Counted from the first letter of the stretch, positions 1 through 5,018 are shown. The stretch is DNA of 5,442 nucleotides from Paraktedonobacter sp034437695 (GCA_034437695.1 DAOTTJ010000069.1:1-5442), one strand, 5' to 3'. Numbers and translations: made by a program. Notes: generated from the letters alone by a model not told the origin.

Positions 1-1
1 T

Positions 2-160
2 ACCAACGAGTTGATTACCGGACAACTGGTCGGTTTGCTGGCGCTTCTGCGCGATCTGTACATTCTCGATGCGGAGCAATACGAGGAATTTGCTGCTTAT
101 CTGCAACGTGCGCTGCTTGCGCAGCATATCGAGCTGGCCAGCCGTTGGGATCTGCGGTAG
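2..160 (+). CDS. C-terminal fragment of an unidentified protein (5' end outside the window)
   Basis: An open frame enters from the left edge and gives 52 residues before a TAG stop at 158-160. The peptide begins TNELITGQLV and ends ELASRWDLR. It is rich in Leu, Ala, Glu and Gln with few Gly or Pro, so it is probably a mostly helical C-terminus of a soluble protein. I see no Cys or His motif, membrane segment or family signature. The frame could be chance, but it is open from the window edge, has a protein-like composition and stops just before a strong hairpin, as expected for a gene end. It runs convergent to folE and has no visible link to pterin metabolism. Function unknown. Confidence 0.6.
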   Translation, partial: TNELITGQLVGLLALLRDLYILDAEQYEEFAAYLQRALLAQHIELASRWDLR

Positions 161-196
161 TCAGGATGAAGCGAGCGGCTCTATAGAGGATGAGTG

Positions 197-227
197 AGTG
201 TTGCATCCGCCACGCGGATGCAACACT
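197..227. terminator. Perfect 14-bp hairpin between convergent genes, putative bidirectional terminator
   Basis: Bases 197-210 (AGTGTTGCATCCGC) pair perfectly with 214-227 around a 3-base loop (CAC). The hairpin lies between the stop of the leftward partial gene (160) and the stop of folE (261), where a shared terminator is expected. Neither side has a T tract, so it is not a textbook intrinsic terminator. It might instead protect 3' ends or bind a protein. A weaker 6-bp repeat (GGTCAG at 240-245, CTGACC at 256-261) lies next to it and runs into the folE stop codon. Confidence 0.55.
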
Positions 228-260
228 GATTGCTTCGCGGGTCAGACAGAGTAAGCTGAC

Positions 261-926
261 CTATGTTTGTGGATGAGTTTTGCAGATCTGAAGAAACTCG
301 CTGCGGAGCGTGGGGTCCTCTGTATACACGCCGCGCCAGGCCGTTGTGCGTGTCATGGGGTTGGCGTCGCGCACGCCGCGCATTGCCACGCAGAGATGGT
401 GTGCTTCCAGATAGACGCACGCGCCCTGTGGAGCGAGCAGCGTTTCGAGCGTACTGACTATCTGCTCGCCCAGGCGTTCCTGGACAGAGAAGCGGCGGGC
501 GAAGAGACGTACGATGCGTGTCAATTTAGAGATGCCGAGCAGGGCGGTATCGGGGATATAGCCGACGTAGGCCTGTCCGAAGAAGGGCAGACCGTGGTGT
601 TCGCAGAGTGCATAAAAAGGGATGGGACCTTCGACAACCTGGCCGAGCCGGGGGGGTATTTTTCCACGGTATTCGCTGGCAAAGATCGTCACCAGTTTGG
701 GATCGCCGTCATACCCTGCCGTCGCCTCATGCAATGCCTGGAGAAAACGTCTGGGCGTTTCTGAAGTTGAAGGCGTTGCGAGATCCATGCCAAAGGCAGT
801 AAAGATTTCCGCGATATAGCCTTCGAAGCGCTGGATCTGTTCTGACGAGAGTTCGCGCTGTTGTAACTCAAGCATGCGATCTAATTCTACACAGGATTTT
901 TCCTGGTCATAGTTGTTTTCTTGCAA
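261..926 (-). CDS. folE: GTP cyclohydrolase I (FolE, type IA)
   Basis: Converts GTP to 7,8-dihydroneopterin triphosphate, the first step of folate and biopterin synthesis, as a cytosolic zinc-dependent oligomer. The 221-residue protein matches the usual bacterial length. Residues 54-61 (TSETPRRF) match the conserved N-terminal TPxR region. CEHH at 108-111, GISKLTR at 131-137, QERL at 149-152 and HLCVAMRGVRD at 177-187 are family signatures. By alignment to the E. coli enzyme, C108, H111 and C179 should be the zinc ligands, H110 and H177 active-site histidines, and R183 a GTP-binding arginine. The start is TTG at 924-926, chosen because AGAGGT lies 9 bases upstream. The next in-frame ATG (codon 18) has no ribosome binding site. 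The gene is divergent from the SDR-PTPS-glycosyltransferase operon, which suggests a role in feeding it, although a folate role is also possible. The family call is firm. Confidence 0.97.
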   Translation of the reverse strand: MQENNYDQEKSCVELDRMLELQQRELSSEQIQRFEGYIAEIFTAFGMDLATPSTSETPRRFLQALHEATAGYDGDPKLVTIFASEYRGKIPPRLGQVVEGPIPFYALCEHHGLPFFGQAYVGYIPDTALLGISKLTRIVRLFARRFSVQERLGEQIVSTLETLLAPQGACVYLEAHHLCVAMRGVRDANPMTRTTAWRGVYTEDPTLRSEFLQICKTHPQT

Positions 927-935
927 AAGTGGATT

Positions 936-941
936 ACCTCT
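936..941 (-). promoter_or_regulatory. Ribosome binding site setting the TTG start of folE
   Basis: On the reverse strand AGAGGT, within the purine run AAGAAGAGGT (936-945), lies 9 bases before TTG at 924-926. It supports a TTG start, since the first ATG in frame lacks any such site. Confidence 0.7.
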
Positions 942-964
942 TCTTTAAAAGATTCCCTCTATTA

Positions 965-993
965 ATCATAACGAGTGAATATCTGGCGAAAAC
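965..993 (-). promoter_or_regulatory. Weak candidate promoter for folE
   Basis: On the reverse strand TATGAT (965-970) matches the -10 consensus at five of six bases. It would place transcription start near 958, leaving a leader of about 32 bases that contains the folE ribosome binding site. The -35 position (988-993, GTTTTC) is poor. The surrounding DNA is more AT-rich than the genes. Another -10-like GATAAT lies further upstream, so the exact site is uncertain. Confidence 0.35.
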
Positions 994-1131
994 TACATAC
1001 ATTTTCATTATCCTTCCATATAAACTGCGAAAGTGGCAACTCTATTCCAGGACACGGATTGTCGACGGAAAAGAAACATGTTTGAGGTCTGTGCCGTGAT
1101 TAGAGAGGAATGGGGGTTGGTGCTGGTGTCG

Positions 1132-1160
1132 CGTACAGAAGAATGGGCATAGGATATAAT
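1132..1160 (+). promoter_or_regulatory. Candidate promoter of the SDR-PTPS-glycosyltransferase operon, consensus -10 box
   Basis: TATAAT at 1155-1160 is a perfect -10 hexamer. A weak -35 (CGTACA, 1132-1137) lies 17 bases upstream. The -10 box ends only 5 bases before the ATG at 1166, so the predicted transcription start (about 1166-1167) falls on the start codon and would give a leaderless or nearly leaderless mRNA. If this box is fortuitous, a promoter further upstream could use the weak AGGA at 1151-1154 (11 bases from ATG) as ribosome binding site. Confidence 0.5.
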
Positions 1161-1165
1161 GAATC

Positions 1166-1879
1166 ATGAGTATACAGAAGAAAGTCGCATTGATTACAGG
1201 AGCAGGGCGCGGCATTGGGCGGGCGACTGCACTGCGTTTTGCCGGTGAGGGCGCACGCGTGGTTATTTTCAGTCGTACGCAGGCCACGGGAGAGGCGACT
1301 GCGGCGCAGATTCGCGAGGAGGGGGGCGAAGCCCTGGCTGTGTGCGGAGATGTAGGCATTGAAGAGAATGTACAGATGCTCTTTCAACGGGCGATCGAGA
1401 CCTATGGTCGCGTCGATATAGTGGTGAATTGTGCCGGGATAGTTGTGGTCAAGCCATTTCAGGAGATGGAGACGGAGACCTGGGACAGCATTCTGGGGGT
1501 AAACCTGCGCGGCACCTTTCTGTGTTGTCGGCAGGCATTTCGCTACATGGCGGCTCAGGGTGGTGGAGTTATCCTGAATATCTCGTCGCTCTCGGGGGTC
1601 AAGGGTGTGGAGAAATTTCCTGGTTTGAGTGCTTATAATGTTTCAAAGGCCGGGGTTGCTGCACTGAGCGAGATTCTGGCAGTTGAAGGGAAGCCGCTCA
1701 ATATTCGTGTCGCGACGGTCAGTCCGGGCGCGGTAGATACAGAGATGTTGCGCCAGGCTGCGCCTCATCTTAAAGCGGGGATGTCGCCTGAAGAGATGGC
1801 TGAGATTTTGCTTTTCCTGGCTGATGAGAGCGGGCGGGTATTGAGTGGAACCAACCTGGAGATATTTAGTAACGCCTGA
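1166..1879 (+). CDS. Short-chain dehydrogenase/reductase, probable pterin side-chain (sepiapterin-type) reductase
   Basis: A classical SDR of 237 residues, which is full length. It has the TGAGRGIG cofactor loop at 11-18, NCAG at 88-91 in place of the usual NNAG, N113, the catalytic serine S141 (in NISSLSG), and Y157 with K161 (YNVSK). SPG at 186-188 follows. R37 after the second strand (FSRT) favours NADPH over NADH. SDRs of this type reduce carbonyls, and sequence alone cannot separate a FabG-like ketoreductase from a sepiapterin reductase. The position 40 bases upstream of a PTPS gene and opposite folE points to reduction of the 6-pyruvoyl-tetrahydropterin side chain to a biopterin-type product. 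The substrate is inferred from context and the family is certain. It is probably the first gene of a three-gene operon. Confidence 0.9.
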   Translation: MSIQKKVALITGAGRGIGRATALRFAGEGARVVIFSRTQATGEATAAQIREEGGEALAVCGDVGIEENVQMLFQRAIETYGRVDIVVNCAGIVVVKPFQEMETETWDSILGVNLRGTFLCCRQAFRYMAAQGGGVILNISSLSGVKGVEKFPGLSAYNVSKAGVAALSEILAVEGKPLNIRVATVSPGAVDTEMLRQAAPHLKAGMSPEEMAEILLFLADESGRVLSGTNLEIFSNA

Positions 1880-1908
1880 GAGACAGCATTGCCTGTACGA
1901 TGCGTTTG

Positions 1909-1914
1909 AAGGGG
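1909..1914 (+). promoter_or_regulatory. Ribosome binding site setting the PTPS start
   Basis: AAGGGG lies 5 bases before ATG 1920-1922. It decides against longer in-frame starts that would overlap the SDR end. The protein from this start (MIYLTRSETFSAAHRL) begins as PTPS/QueD proteins normally do. Confidence 0.75.
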
Positions 1915-1919
1915 AAAAT

Positions 1920-2336
1920 ATGATCTATCTGACACGTAGTGAGACGTTCAGCGCGGCCCATCGGTTGTGGAATGCTGAATTGACCGATGACGAGAATTAC
2001 GCCATCTACGATAAATGTGCGCAGCCCAATGGGCATGGACATAACTATACGTTAGAGGTGACGATTTACGGTATGCCCGATCCGCGTACGGGCATGGTGC
2101 TCAATCTAGTGGATTTGAAAGAGGCGATGAGCGAGGGAGTGCTCAAGTGGGTCGACCACAAGCACCTCAACCACGATGTACCCTGGTTGACGGGGATTAT
2201 TCCGACGACTGAGATGCTGGTTTTCAGGTTTTGGGAGCGGCTCATGCCTTTGCTGCCCGAGGGGGTACTCTATGAAGTGCGCCTCTATGAGACCGAGAAG
2301 AACAGTGCGGCGTATCGCGGAGAGCGGCCTGCATGA
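1920..2336 (+). CDS. 6-pyruvoyl-tetrahydropterin synthase family protein, biopterin-type motif
   Basis: Predicted to turn 7,8-dihydroneopterin triphosphate into 6-pyruvoyl-tetrahydropterin. The 138-residue protein has the length of QueD and PTPS proteins. Zinc ligands are H14 (SAAHRL), H39 and H41 (NGHGHNY). The catalytic cysteine is C33. D79-H80 (VDHKHLNHD) completes the triad, and E124 (LYETEKN) should anchor the pterin ring. PTTE at 95-98 is also conserved. The spacing C33-x5-HGH is that of animal-type PTPS, whereas QueD of queuosine synthesis has C-x3-HGH. No queC, queE or queF is nearby. This, with the SDR and glycosyltransferase neighbours, favours a biopterin role over preQ0 synthesis. 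The stop codon overlaps the next gene's start (ATGA). The family is certain and the exact reaction likely. Confidence 0.93.
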   Translation: MIYLTRSETFSAAHRLWNAELTDDENYAIYDKCAQPNGHGHNYTLEVTIYGMPDPRTGMVLNLVDLKEAMSEGVLKWVDHKHLNHDVPWLTGIIPTTEMLVFRFWERLMPLLPEGVLYEVRLYETEKNSAAYRGERPA

Positions 2337-3448
2337 GAATTGCCCTGGTTGCGCCGCTGGTTTCAATCATCGCTCAGCCTTATCTGGGGGGATCGCAGGC
2401 GGTCCTGGCCGACCTGGCGTATGGTTTGCAGCAGCGGGGTCATCAAGTGACGGTGTTTGCTCGCGCCGGTTCGCGGTTGACGGGCGTACACACAGAATAT
2501 ATCGAGGTGCCTGAGCAGGTGCGCCCGGCAGACTTTGCAGATCAGAGCGGTGCAGCGGCTCCTGATGCCGCCTTCTTTGTCCAGGCGCATCTGTTCCTCG
2601 CGCTTTTTCTCCAACTCCAGCAGCGCAGCAGTGAATTTGATGTCGTCCACGTCCACGCCTTTGATTGGCCAGCATATACCTTTAGCTCGTTGCTCAAAGC
2701 TATCCCCGTTCTGCATACCCTGCACCTGCCAGCCCTGAATTCGTCGATCAACCAGGCGCTTCAGACGCTGCATCAAGCGGGTCATGCGCTGACCCTGAGT
2801 ACGGTTTCGCAGAGCTGTGCGCGGTCCTATGCTGAATTCACGCCGATCGATTATGTGATCTACAACGGGCTTGATCTGGCGGCTATCCCCTTTCAGGCCG
2901 CAGTATCTGCGGATGCGCCGTTGCTCTACGTGGGCAGGATTGCGCCGGAGAAGGGAGTAGAGGCCGCGATAGATATCGCAGAAAAGGCCGGGGGGGAACT
3001 TGTGCTGGTGGGGAGTATTTATGATCAAGAATATTATGAGCAAAGGATTGTGCCGCGGGTTGCGGGGTCAGGCGGGAGTGTGAGCTATCTGGGGCAGATG
3101 GAGCGCGAGCGGGTGTGGGAGCTGATGGGCAAGGCTCAAGCGTTGCTCTGTCCGATCGCCTGGGAAGAAGCGTTTGGTCTGACGACAGCCGAGGCGCTGG
3201 CCGCAGGCACGCCGGTCATCGCCTTCAGACGTGGTGCGATGGAAGAGATTGTACGACAGGGCGAGACTGGTTTTCTGGTTGAGCCGGGGGATTGTGAGCA
3301 GGCGGCGGCGTGTGTGCAGCAGCTTGCGGCCATTTCACGCGCCGCCTGTCGGGCCAGCATCGAGAAGAAGTTTCCCATTGCAGGTATGCTGACCGCCTAC
3401 GAGCGCGTGTATAGTGACCTCCATAGTGCTCTGTCACGCTTCGATTGA
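2333..3448 (+). CDS. GT4-family glycosyltransferase, probable pterin (biopterin) glycosyltransferase
   Basis: A 371-residue GT-B fold retaining glycosyltransferase. The N-terminal domain starts MRIALVAPLV with the glycine pair G19-G20 near the donor phosphate, and has VHVHAFDW at 105-112. The C-terminal domain has GRIAPEKG at 201-208, and the EX7E motif E279-E287 within EEAFGLTTAEALAAGTPV. There is no signal peptide or clear membrane segment, so it should be cytosolic. The start overlaps the PTPS stop by 4 bases (ATGA), and GGAGAG (2319-2324) lies 8 bases before it, which suggests translational coupling. Length and family are those of the cyanobacterial UDP-glucose:tetrahydrobiopterin glucosyltransferase. 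The acceptor is inferred from the operon. The sugar cannot be read from sequence. A role in lipid or polysaccharide glycosylation is the main alternative. The last codons lie inside an inverted repeat that extends into the intergenic region. Confidence 0.92.
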   Translation: MRIALVAPLVSIIAQPYLGGSQAVLADLAYGLQQRGHQVTVFARAGSRLTGVHTEYIEVPEQVRPADFADQSGAAAPDAAFFVQAHLFLALFLQLQQRSSEFDVVHVHAFDWPAYTFSSLLKAIPVLHTLHLPALNSSINQALQTLHQAGHALTLSTVSQSCARSYAEFTPIDYVIYNGLDLAAIPFQAAVSADAPLLYVGRIAPEKGVEAAIDIAEKAGGELVLVGSIYDQEYYEQRIVPRVAGSGGSVSYLGQMERERVWELMGKAQALLCPIAWEEAFGLTTAEALAAGTPVIAFRRGAMEEIVRQGETGFLVEPGDCEQAAACVQQLAAISRAACRASIEKKFPIAGMLTAYERVYSDLHSALSRFD

Positions 3449-3462
3449 CGAGCGGGGGATGC

Positions 3463-3479
3463 AAGAGGTGCAACCTCTT
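3463..3479. terminator. 7-bp hairpin just after the glycosyltransferase stop
   Basis: AAGAGGT (3463-3469) pairs with ACCTCTT (3473-3479) around a 3-base loop, 15 bases after the operon's last stop codon. There is no T tract. It is probably part of the 3' end structure of the SDR-PTPS-glycosyltransferase transcript. Confidence 0.4.
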
Positions 3480-3519
3480 AACTGGGGTCTGGGGCTGTGT
3501 CCCAGCCTTTCTCTCCCCT

Positions 3520-3542
3520 TCGTGTCGCCAGCGGCGACACGA
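3520..3542. terminator. 10-bp GC-rich hairpin, putative bidirectional terminator
   Basis: TCGTGTCGCC (3520-3529) pairs perfectly with GGCGACACGA (3533-3542) around the loop AGC. It lies between the convergent glycosyltransferase and DinB-like genes, where both transcripts need to end. A pyrimidine-rich run (3506-3520) precedes it on the + strand, but no T tract follows on either strand, so the terminator role rests on position and stem strength. Confidence 0.5.
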
Positions 3543-3626
3543 GAAATGAGTTGTGACAGAGCGCTAGGGGTGGGACCATACGTCGAGCATTCCATAGCCC
3601 TGAGGTGAGGTCTGGGTTGGCAGCTC

Positions 3627-4178
3627 TTACGTGTTGCCGTCGGCTCTGGCCACTGGAACCCAATCGGAGAGACCTTCAACGGCGTGCTGGCCGAGAAACA
3701 TGTTGAGTTGAGCGCCGTGCTCCTGTACGTGGCGCATATTGTACAGGCATAGCTCTAAAAAGCTCCGCGGCTTTCCCCCGGTCCAGGGAAACGTGACCTG
3801 TCGGTGCGCTTGCTCGTCTGACAGACCAATAAGCGTTGTCCGGCACTTCTTGCGCAGATCCAGCAGATAAGTGTGTAGCTCATCCTGAGTATAGACGCGT
3901 TCAGGAAAGAACCCTTCCGGGTCGAGTTCATGGCCTGTGAAGGGTGGAGAGGGCGCGAAGCCCTCCTCTGAACCTGTCAGATACAGATCGAGCCAGAAGA
4001 GTGTATGATAGGTGAGATACCAGAAGGTAGTGGCTTCTGGTGGCACAGGCTGGTCTGAGTGGTCGCTCCAGAGGCGTCCAGTCCAATGTGTGCTGGGACA
4101 GGCGAGCAGGGCGTTCTCAAGCATATCGATAGTTGCGCCGAACTGCTGCCAGAGGGCGTTCTTCCATAGTGGGTCCAT
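3627..4178 (-). CDS. DinB-superfamily protein (putative metal-dependent four-helix protein)
   Basis: The 183-residue protein has the usual DinB/YfiT-like length and pattern. H58 lies in a first conserved helix (FWYLTYHTLFWLDLYL), and H150 and H154 in a late helix (NMRHVQEHGAQLN). These three histidines form the family's metal site. Aromatic residues are abundant in the first third. Members of this superfamily include thiol-dependent transferases and many uncharacterised proteins, so no specific reaction is claimed, and the name does not imply DNA damage induction. The ATG at 4176-4178 is supported by GGAGGT (4185-4190) 6 bases upstream. The stop is TAA at 3627-3629. It lies 95 bases downstream of the cysteine hydrolase gene on the same strand and may share its transcript. 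A weak promoter of its own (TTGGGG with GATAAA, 17-base spacer) is possible in the gap. Confidence 0.85.
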   Translation of the reverse strand: MDPLWKNALWQQFGATIDMLENALLACPSTHWTGRLWSDHSDQPVPPEATTFWYLTYHTLFWLDLYLTGSEEGFAPSPPFTGHELDPEGFFPERVYTQDELHTYLLDLRKKCRTTLIGLSDEQAHRQVTFPWTGGKPRSFLELCLYNMRHVQEHGAQLNMFLGQHAVEGLSDWVPVARADGNT

Positions 4179-4182
4179 CTCT

Positions 4183-4196
4183 ACACCTCCAGGTGT
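4183..4196 (-). promoter_or_regulatory. Short palindrome overlapping the DinB-like gene's ribosome binding site
   Basis: ACACCT and AGGTGT form a perfect 6-bp dyad with a 2-base centre. In the mRNA this reads ACACCTGGAGGTGT and contains the whole GGAGGT site. It could be a small hairpin (5-bp stem, UGGA loop) that masks the site, or a protein-binding dyad. It may equally be chance. Confidence 0.25.
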
Positions 4197-4273
4197 TATG
4201 CTTCTACTCTTTTTACGTCTTTATCAGCTTCTTCTCCCGCGTCCCCAAAAGGTGGCGCAGGGGTCACTCACTG

Positions 4274-4807
4274 CTATTCAACAAATTGAATCTCGCTGGC
4301 CGGTTGGACCCGCACTCTGTGCTCGCCTGCCCAGAAGCCATTGAGCGTCTCGTTATAAAACGCAATAATCTGTTCAGCCGACCAGGTTTCGCTATCCTCG
4401 GTGGTATGGGCATCGCTGACCAGCAACACGTCGTAGCCCTGAGCAACCGCCCTGCGGGTGGTTGTATCGATACAATACTGGGTCTGACCCCCGGTGATGA
4501 CCAGGCGTTTGATCCCACGCGCTGCCAGCTCTGCCTGCAAATGTGTCGCATGAAACGCATCGGGTGCCTCTTTCTGGATGACTGGCTCGCCCTCATGTGG
4601 TGTAACTTCCGGGAGAATCTGCCACAGTGGCATCCCTGGCTCCATCCCGCTCTTTTCGTTGTGTTGTACATAAAGAACTGGTGTCCCGCTGCTGCGAGCA
4701 CGCTCAAGCAACTGCTGAATGTTCGCCAGTACCTCGTCGCGGTGGTAGGCCTCTCCTACGACTCCGACCTGGACATCGATCACGACCAACGCTGTATCCT
4801 TACTCAT
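4274..4807 (-). CDS. Isochorismatase-fold cysteine hydrolase
   Basis: The 177-residue cytosolic protein has a Rossmann-like alpha/beta fold. The catalytic triad is visible as D11 (VVIDVQ), K79 (IQKEAPDAF) and C112 (GGQTQYCIDTTTRRA). The nearby DAHTT at 132-136 is also typical. Family members hydrolyse amide or imine bonds in substrates such as nicotinamide, N-carbamoylsarcosine, ureidoacrylate or isochorismate. The substrate cannot be set from sequence. The nicotinamidase metal motif (DxHxxxH) is not evident, so a nicotinamidase is unlikely. The start at ATG 4805-4807 is chosen over a longer in-frame start at 4843, because AAGGAG (4815-4820) lies 7 bases upstream and VVIDVQ sits where family members usually have it. 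It is the promoter-proximal gene of a possible pair with the DinB-like gene. Confidence 0.92.
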   Translation of the reverse strand: MSKDTALVVIDVQVGVVGEAYHRDEVLANIQQLLERARSSGTPVLYVQHNEKSGMEPGMPLWQILPEVTPHEGEPVIQKEAPDAFHATHLQAELAARGIKRLVITGGQTQYCIDTTTRRAVAQGYDVLLVSDAHTTEDSETWSAEQIIAFYNETLNGFWAGEHRVRVQPASEIQFVE

Positions 4808-4814
4808 CTTCAGA

Positions 4815-4820
4815 CTCCTT
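4815..4820 (-). promoter_or_regulatory. Ribosome binding site setting the cysteine hydrolase start
   Basis: On the reverse strand AAGGAG lies 7 bases before ATG 4805-4807. It rules for this start against the longer in-frame reading that would begin at 4843 and would place this site inside the coding region. Confidence 0.8.
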
Positions 4821-4851
4821 GTATATCTCAAACATTCGTTCAACTCCCCTC

Positions 4852-4860
4852 AGTATAACA
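4852..4860 (-). promoter_or_regulatory. Extended -10 promoter of the cysteine hydrolase gene
   Basis: Reading the reverse strand, TGTTATACT is an extended -10 element (TG, one base, TATACT, five of six to consensus). It would start transcription near 4845 and leave a leader of about 38 bases containing the AAGGAG site. No good -35 is present at 17 bases, which is acceptable for an extended -10 promoter. Confidence 0.5.
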
Positions 4861-5018
4861 GGGAAAGCGGCAAGAATACGCCCTCATTGTGCTGGATCTC
4901 ACGCTTCGATCAGACAGAAAGCTTCTCTGCCTGGCTTGCTGGGTCGGTCCAGGCGATGAAAGGAAAGACATATATTTATGTGCATCGGTTTTGTATCCAC
5001 TTTGCTCGATGACACGTG

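Larger units (their letters stand above)
261..3448. other. Predicted pterin glycoside biosynthesis cluster (folE divergent from SDR-PTPS-GT4 operon)
   Basis: Four genes cover the complete expected route from GTP to a glycosylated tetrahydropterin: cyclohydrolase, pyruvoyl-pterin synthase, carbonyl reductase and glycosyltransferase. The three forward genes are spaced by 40 bases and then by -4 bases, consistent with one transcript. folE is read the other way from a shared 239-bp control region. No aromatic amino acid hydroxylase, pterin carbinolamine dehydratase or dihydropteridine reductase is seen in the window, so the end product may not serve as a hydroxylase cofactor here. The pathway assignment is inference from family and context. 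Confidence 0.7.
3425..3565. repeat. Nested inverted-repeat region at the end of the glycosyltransferase gene
   Basis: AGTGCTCTGTCAC (3425-3437) is the inverted complement of GTGACAGAGCGCT (3553-3565), with 12 of 13 pairs canonical and one G-T. The left arm lies in the last codons of the glycosyltransferase. The right arm is in the gap before the convergent DinB-like gene. Between them sit hairpins at 3463-3479, 3489-3505 (5-bp stem) and 3520-3542. The arrangement could be a multi-stem terminator, a structured RNA, or a 141-bp MITE-like element whose insertion supplied the protein's last residues. I see no convincing target-site duplication and no internal ORF of note. Confidence 0.5.

Noticed and set aside
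267..764. A 165-aa forward ORF opposite folE
   Set aside because: It is the antisense shadow of folE, which has complete catalytic motifs. The forward reading has no recognisable domain and no good ribosome binding site.
1078..1152. A 24-codon forward ORF (MFEVCAVIREEWGLV...) ending just before the SDR gene, faintly like the start of a Nudix protein
   Set aside because: It is too short to judge, has only a poor GGAAAAG upstream, and would lie before the predicted transcription start of the operon. No Nudix box is present. It could be a leader peptide or gene remnant, but the sequence does not support a call.
1845..1919. A longer N-terminus for the PTPS gene starting inside the SDR gene
   Set aside because: The extension adds 25 residues without family similarity, whereas ATG 1920 has AAGGGG at 5 bases and gives a standard PTPS N-terminus.
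1920..2336. Annotation as queD (preQ0/queuosine pathway)
   Set aside because: The cysteine-to-HGH spacing is five residues, not three. The neighbours are an SDR, a glycosyltransferase and folE, with no queC, queE or queF in view. It cannot be fully excluded without a family tree.
2363..3043. A 226-aa reverse ORF inside the glycosyltransferase
   Set aside because: The forward frame has the full GT4 signature, while the reverse frame shows no domain. It is an effect of G+C-rich third positions.
4133..4858. A 241-aa forward ORF across the DinB-like and cysteine hydrolase region
   Set aside because: It runs antisense to two genes with intact active-site residues, and its protein is a motif-free mix rich in Cys and Arg. 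It is a shadow frame.
4930..4954. Possible hairpin CCTGG/CCAGG in the region before the GlsB-like gene
   Set aside because: The stem is 5 bp with a loop of about 14 bases, which is within chance expectation and not placed as a terminator or clear leader structure.
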